64,000 nt of DNA, from NCBI GenBank assembly GCA_964433315.1, contig CAYSQO010000002.1, positions 50,296 through 114,295 of the forward strand, given 5' to 3'. This document shows positions 62,484 through 64,000 of the stretch, piece after piece. Made by a program: the position numbers and the translations under genes. Numbering within the stretch: position 1 is the stretch's first letter; each line of letters opens with the position of its first letter. The stretch is from Aquariibacter sp964433315. GTDB taxonomy: Bacteria; Pseudomonadota; Gammaproteobacteria; Burkholderiales; Burkholderiaceae_C. The notes below the pieces were generated by a model. The model worked only from the letters and a program-made list of their open reading frames with translations, had not been told where the DNA came from and did not search any database.

Positions 62484-63794
62484 TCAAGCACCGACAGGCG
62501 CACTTTGACACACCTCGCGCACGAGGATCTCGATCGCTTGGCGCTTCTCCGGCATGTAGTCGTGCCCGTCGTAGTGCCGCGCCTGAACACCGGTCAGGCC
62601 GTGCGACTGCAGATGCCCTCTGATCTCGCGGCTGACGCCGTTCGCCGCAAGCAGCGTCTCCACCCCTGATCGAATCCGCTTCAGCTGGAAGCCCTCGATC
62701 GAGTCACCGACCACGTCGTGAGCCCAGCCCGCGAGCGTCCGCACGCTAATGGCCTTCTTGCCAGCTGTCGTCGAGATCGCGAACTCACCCTCGCGTTTCA
62801 GGAGGGCGAGGTCGGCCCTGGCCAGCTTCACGAGCGGAATCTGGTGCGCGCGCGGCCCCTGGCCTGGCCGCCCCTTGCCGTCGAAGATCGTCAGGGCGTC
62901 ATCGCTCACATCAGCCCACTTCAGCCGAACGAACTGTTCGATGCGCTGGCCCCCGGTCAGCACATGCAACCTCAACGCCGCTGCCTCGACGCCCGGGCGT
63001 GCGGCAATCAGCTTCCAGTACGCCTGGAGTTCGGCCTTGGAGAACGGTCGCTTGTCAGCACGATCGAACTGCGGGGATCGACGCGTCTGCGCGGCCGGGT
63101 TGAAGACGGCGCCGAAGGACTTGAAGACGACCGGGATCGACGCCGTGGTGCGGACATCCAGCGCGCACTGGAACGCCGCACGAAGGTACGAACGCAGCTT
63201 GTTGGCCGTACGTCCCTTGTTGGCCTCGATCAGCCTGCGCAGCATGTCCAGTACCTGATCAGGCGTGAGGTCAACCGCAGGCGCCTCGGCCACGATCGGC
63301 CACGCTTCGGTGACGTGCCGCTTGAAGATCTGGTCGGCGTCGACGTGGCTGCGACGACCCTGGGTCTTCAGGTGCCACACGTAGGCGTCGAGCAGCTTCT
63401 GCAGCGTCCGCTCGGACTTCTCGGCTTCGGCTGCCTTTTGCGCGACGAAGGACTTGCGCTTCTCTGCCTTGGCCTCGCGGAGGCCGCCCGTGTCGGCCCG
63501 CGCCGAATGAATGTCGGCGAGCTCGCGACACTTCTCGAGCGCGGCGGCCAGGCCATAGCCACGCGGTGTCGGCTGCAACTTCTTCGGCGGTGCCGACGGA
63601 TCGTAGACCCCGATCGGCTCGCGGCTCGTCTTGCCGCCGAGGGAGTAGCGCCAGTAGAGCTGCACCGCGCCATTGGCGAGCTTGCGCGCCTGCAGCGCAC
63701 CGCCTCGATCGAGGCGGCTGTGCAGGGTCACGAAGGCGCCGCCTTCCAGTGATTTGATAGCGGCGGAAGCCGCTGAAACTTGATCTCTTGCCAT
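62484..63794 (-). CDS. int: Tyrosine-recombinase integrase of the ICE
   Basis: 436 residues. A DUF4102-like N-terminal part ('YWRYSLGGKTSREPIGVYDP'), a core-binding domain, and a catalytic domain with Arg in 'LHVLTGGQRIEQFVRLKWAD', 'FQLKRIRSGVETLLAANGVS', 'IRGHLQSHGLTGVQARHY' and the nucleophile Tyr in the last. The usual first His of the HxLR box appears as Gln. It is adjacent to the tRNA-Asn att site, as expected of the enzyme that inserts and excises the element. Confidence 0.92.
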   Translation of the reverse strand: MARDQVSAASAAIKSLEGGAFVTLHSRLDRGGALQARKLANGAVQLYWRYSLGGKTSREPIGVYDPSAPPKKLQPTPRGYGLAAALEKCRELADIHSARADTGGLREAKAEKRKSFVAQKAAEAEKSERTLQKLLDAYVWHLKTQGRRSHVDADQIFKRHVTEAWPIVAEAPAVDLTPDQVLDMLRRLIEANKGRTANKLRSYLRAAFQCALDVRTTASIPVVFKSFGAVFNPAAQTRRSPQFDRADKRPFSKAELQAYWKLIAARPGVEAAALRLHVLTGGQRIEQFVRLKWADVSDDALTIFDGKGRPGQGPRAHQIPLVKLARADLALLKREGEFAISTTAGKKAISVRTLAGWAHDVVGDSIEGFQLKRIRSGVETLLAANGVSREIRGHLQSHGLTGVQARHYDGHDYMPEKRQAIEILVREVCQSAPVGA

Positions 63795-63807
63795 AGTCCG
63801 TAGCTGA

Positions 63808-63829
63808 TCTGGTGCCAGTCTGGTGCCAG
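63808..63829. repeat. Tandem TCTGGTGCCAG repeats upstream of int
   Basis: Two head-to-tail copies (63808-63818 and 63819-63829), each with a small dyad CTGG..CCAG, lying 14 bases before the integrase start. They may be arm-type binding sites for the integrase or an excisionase, or autoregulatory sites. Confidence 0.5.
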
Positions 63830-63945
63830 TTTTGGCGACGATGGTCCGAGACGGCTTGAAATGACTATGGACGTAAGCTGTTGATCTGTAAAGAGTATTC
63901 TGAAGGCGGCTTGTGTCAGGAGATCCCAGAAAGTCCCATCCCCAG

Positions 63946-63993
63946 GGACTGTTAATCCGTAGGTCCCTGGTTCGAGCCCAGGTCGGGGAGCCA
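63946..63993 (+). repeat. attR: att site: 3' half of tRNA-Asn(GTT)
   Basis: The 48 bases start in the anticodon stem, include the anticodon GTT, the T-arm 'GGTTCGAGCCC' and end with the acceptor 3' side and CCA. The preceding bases do not form a D-arm or 5' acceptor strand, so this is not a complete tRNA gene. It is the duplicated target left at the integrase end; the intact tRNA-Asn should be at the far left end of the element. Confidence 0.85.
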
Positions 63994-64000
63994 AAAAAGC

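Noticed and set aside
63903..63993. Complete tRNA-Asn gene
   Set aside because: The bases before 63946 do not form the D-arm or 5' acceptor strand, so only the 3' half is present.

Overview
The window is most of an integrated conjugative element (ICE) in a high-GC host, most likely a betaproteobacterium of the order Burkholderiales. This rests on the roughly 65% GC content, the Czc-type metal locus, the VirB/VirD4 transfer genes and the IS3-family elements. The right end is visible: a tyrosine integrase (62484-63794, minus) is followed by a 48-base copy of the 3' half of tRNA-Asn(GTT) at 63946-63993, with no 5' half. The element continues leftward past base 1, where a large ParB-family protein is cut by the window edge.

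Layout. 1-4516: partition protein, a small unknown gene, a LuxR-type regulator and a rhodanese/MnmH-like protein with a degraded ATP site. 4616-20527: one long plus-strand transfer operon (TrbM, VirB1, B2, B3, B4, a secreted protein, B6, B5, B8, B9, B10, B11, VirD4, an OmpA-like lipoprotein, an LPD7-domain protein, a DUF1173-type protein). 20536-33313: defence cargo. It holds an AbiE pair on the plus strand and then a nearly continuous minus-strand series: half-size HsdS, HsdM, a 44-residue ORF, HsdS, HsdR, a zinc peptidase, a CD-NTase, a SLATT membrane effector, and an RT-TOPRIM retron with a recognisable ncRNA. 33434-39646: DNA processing and maintenance, with MOBP relaxase, MobC-like protein, oriT region, StbABC-like operon, ParDE, DUF7673 and DUF932 proteins and SSB. 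40708-57657: metal-resistance cargo between two different IS3-family elements (P-type ATPase, CzcSR, CzcE, CzcI, CzcCBA, an EptA/MCR-like phosphoethanolamine transferase). 57632-62362: a truncated gene, a NucS-like nuclease, an XRE/ImmA protein with its partner, and a second AbiE pair. 62484-63993: integrase and att site.

How the parts work together. TrbM, VirB1-B11 and VirD4 form the mating channel. The relaxase and MobC would nick at an IncP-like ATCCTG sequence near 35284-35290, and the Stb and ParB proteins would support stability and establishment. Four copies of a 26-bp palindrome (CGATGAYTY...GAAAGTCATCG type) sit upstream of the transfer operon, on both sides of the oriT region, and upstream of the DUF7673 gene. 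Two of them stand exactly 23 bp before a TAGAGT/TAGATT -10 element. This looks like a shared operator for the conjugation genes.

The most interesting part is 22140-33313, where type I restriction-modification, CBASS-like genes and a retron are packed head to tail. The RT is preceded by 13-nt a1/a2 complementary arms flanking hairpins, as expected of a retron msr-msd. All functional calls are from reading the sequence and family knowledge; no database search was run.
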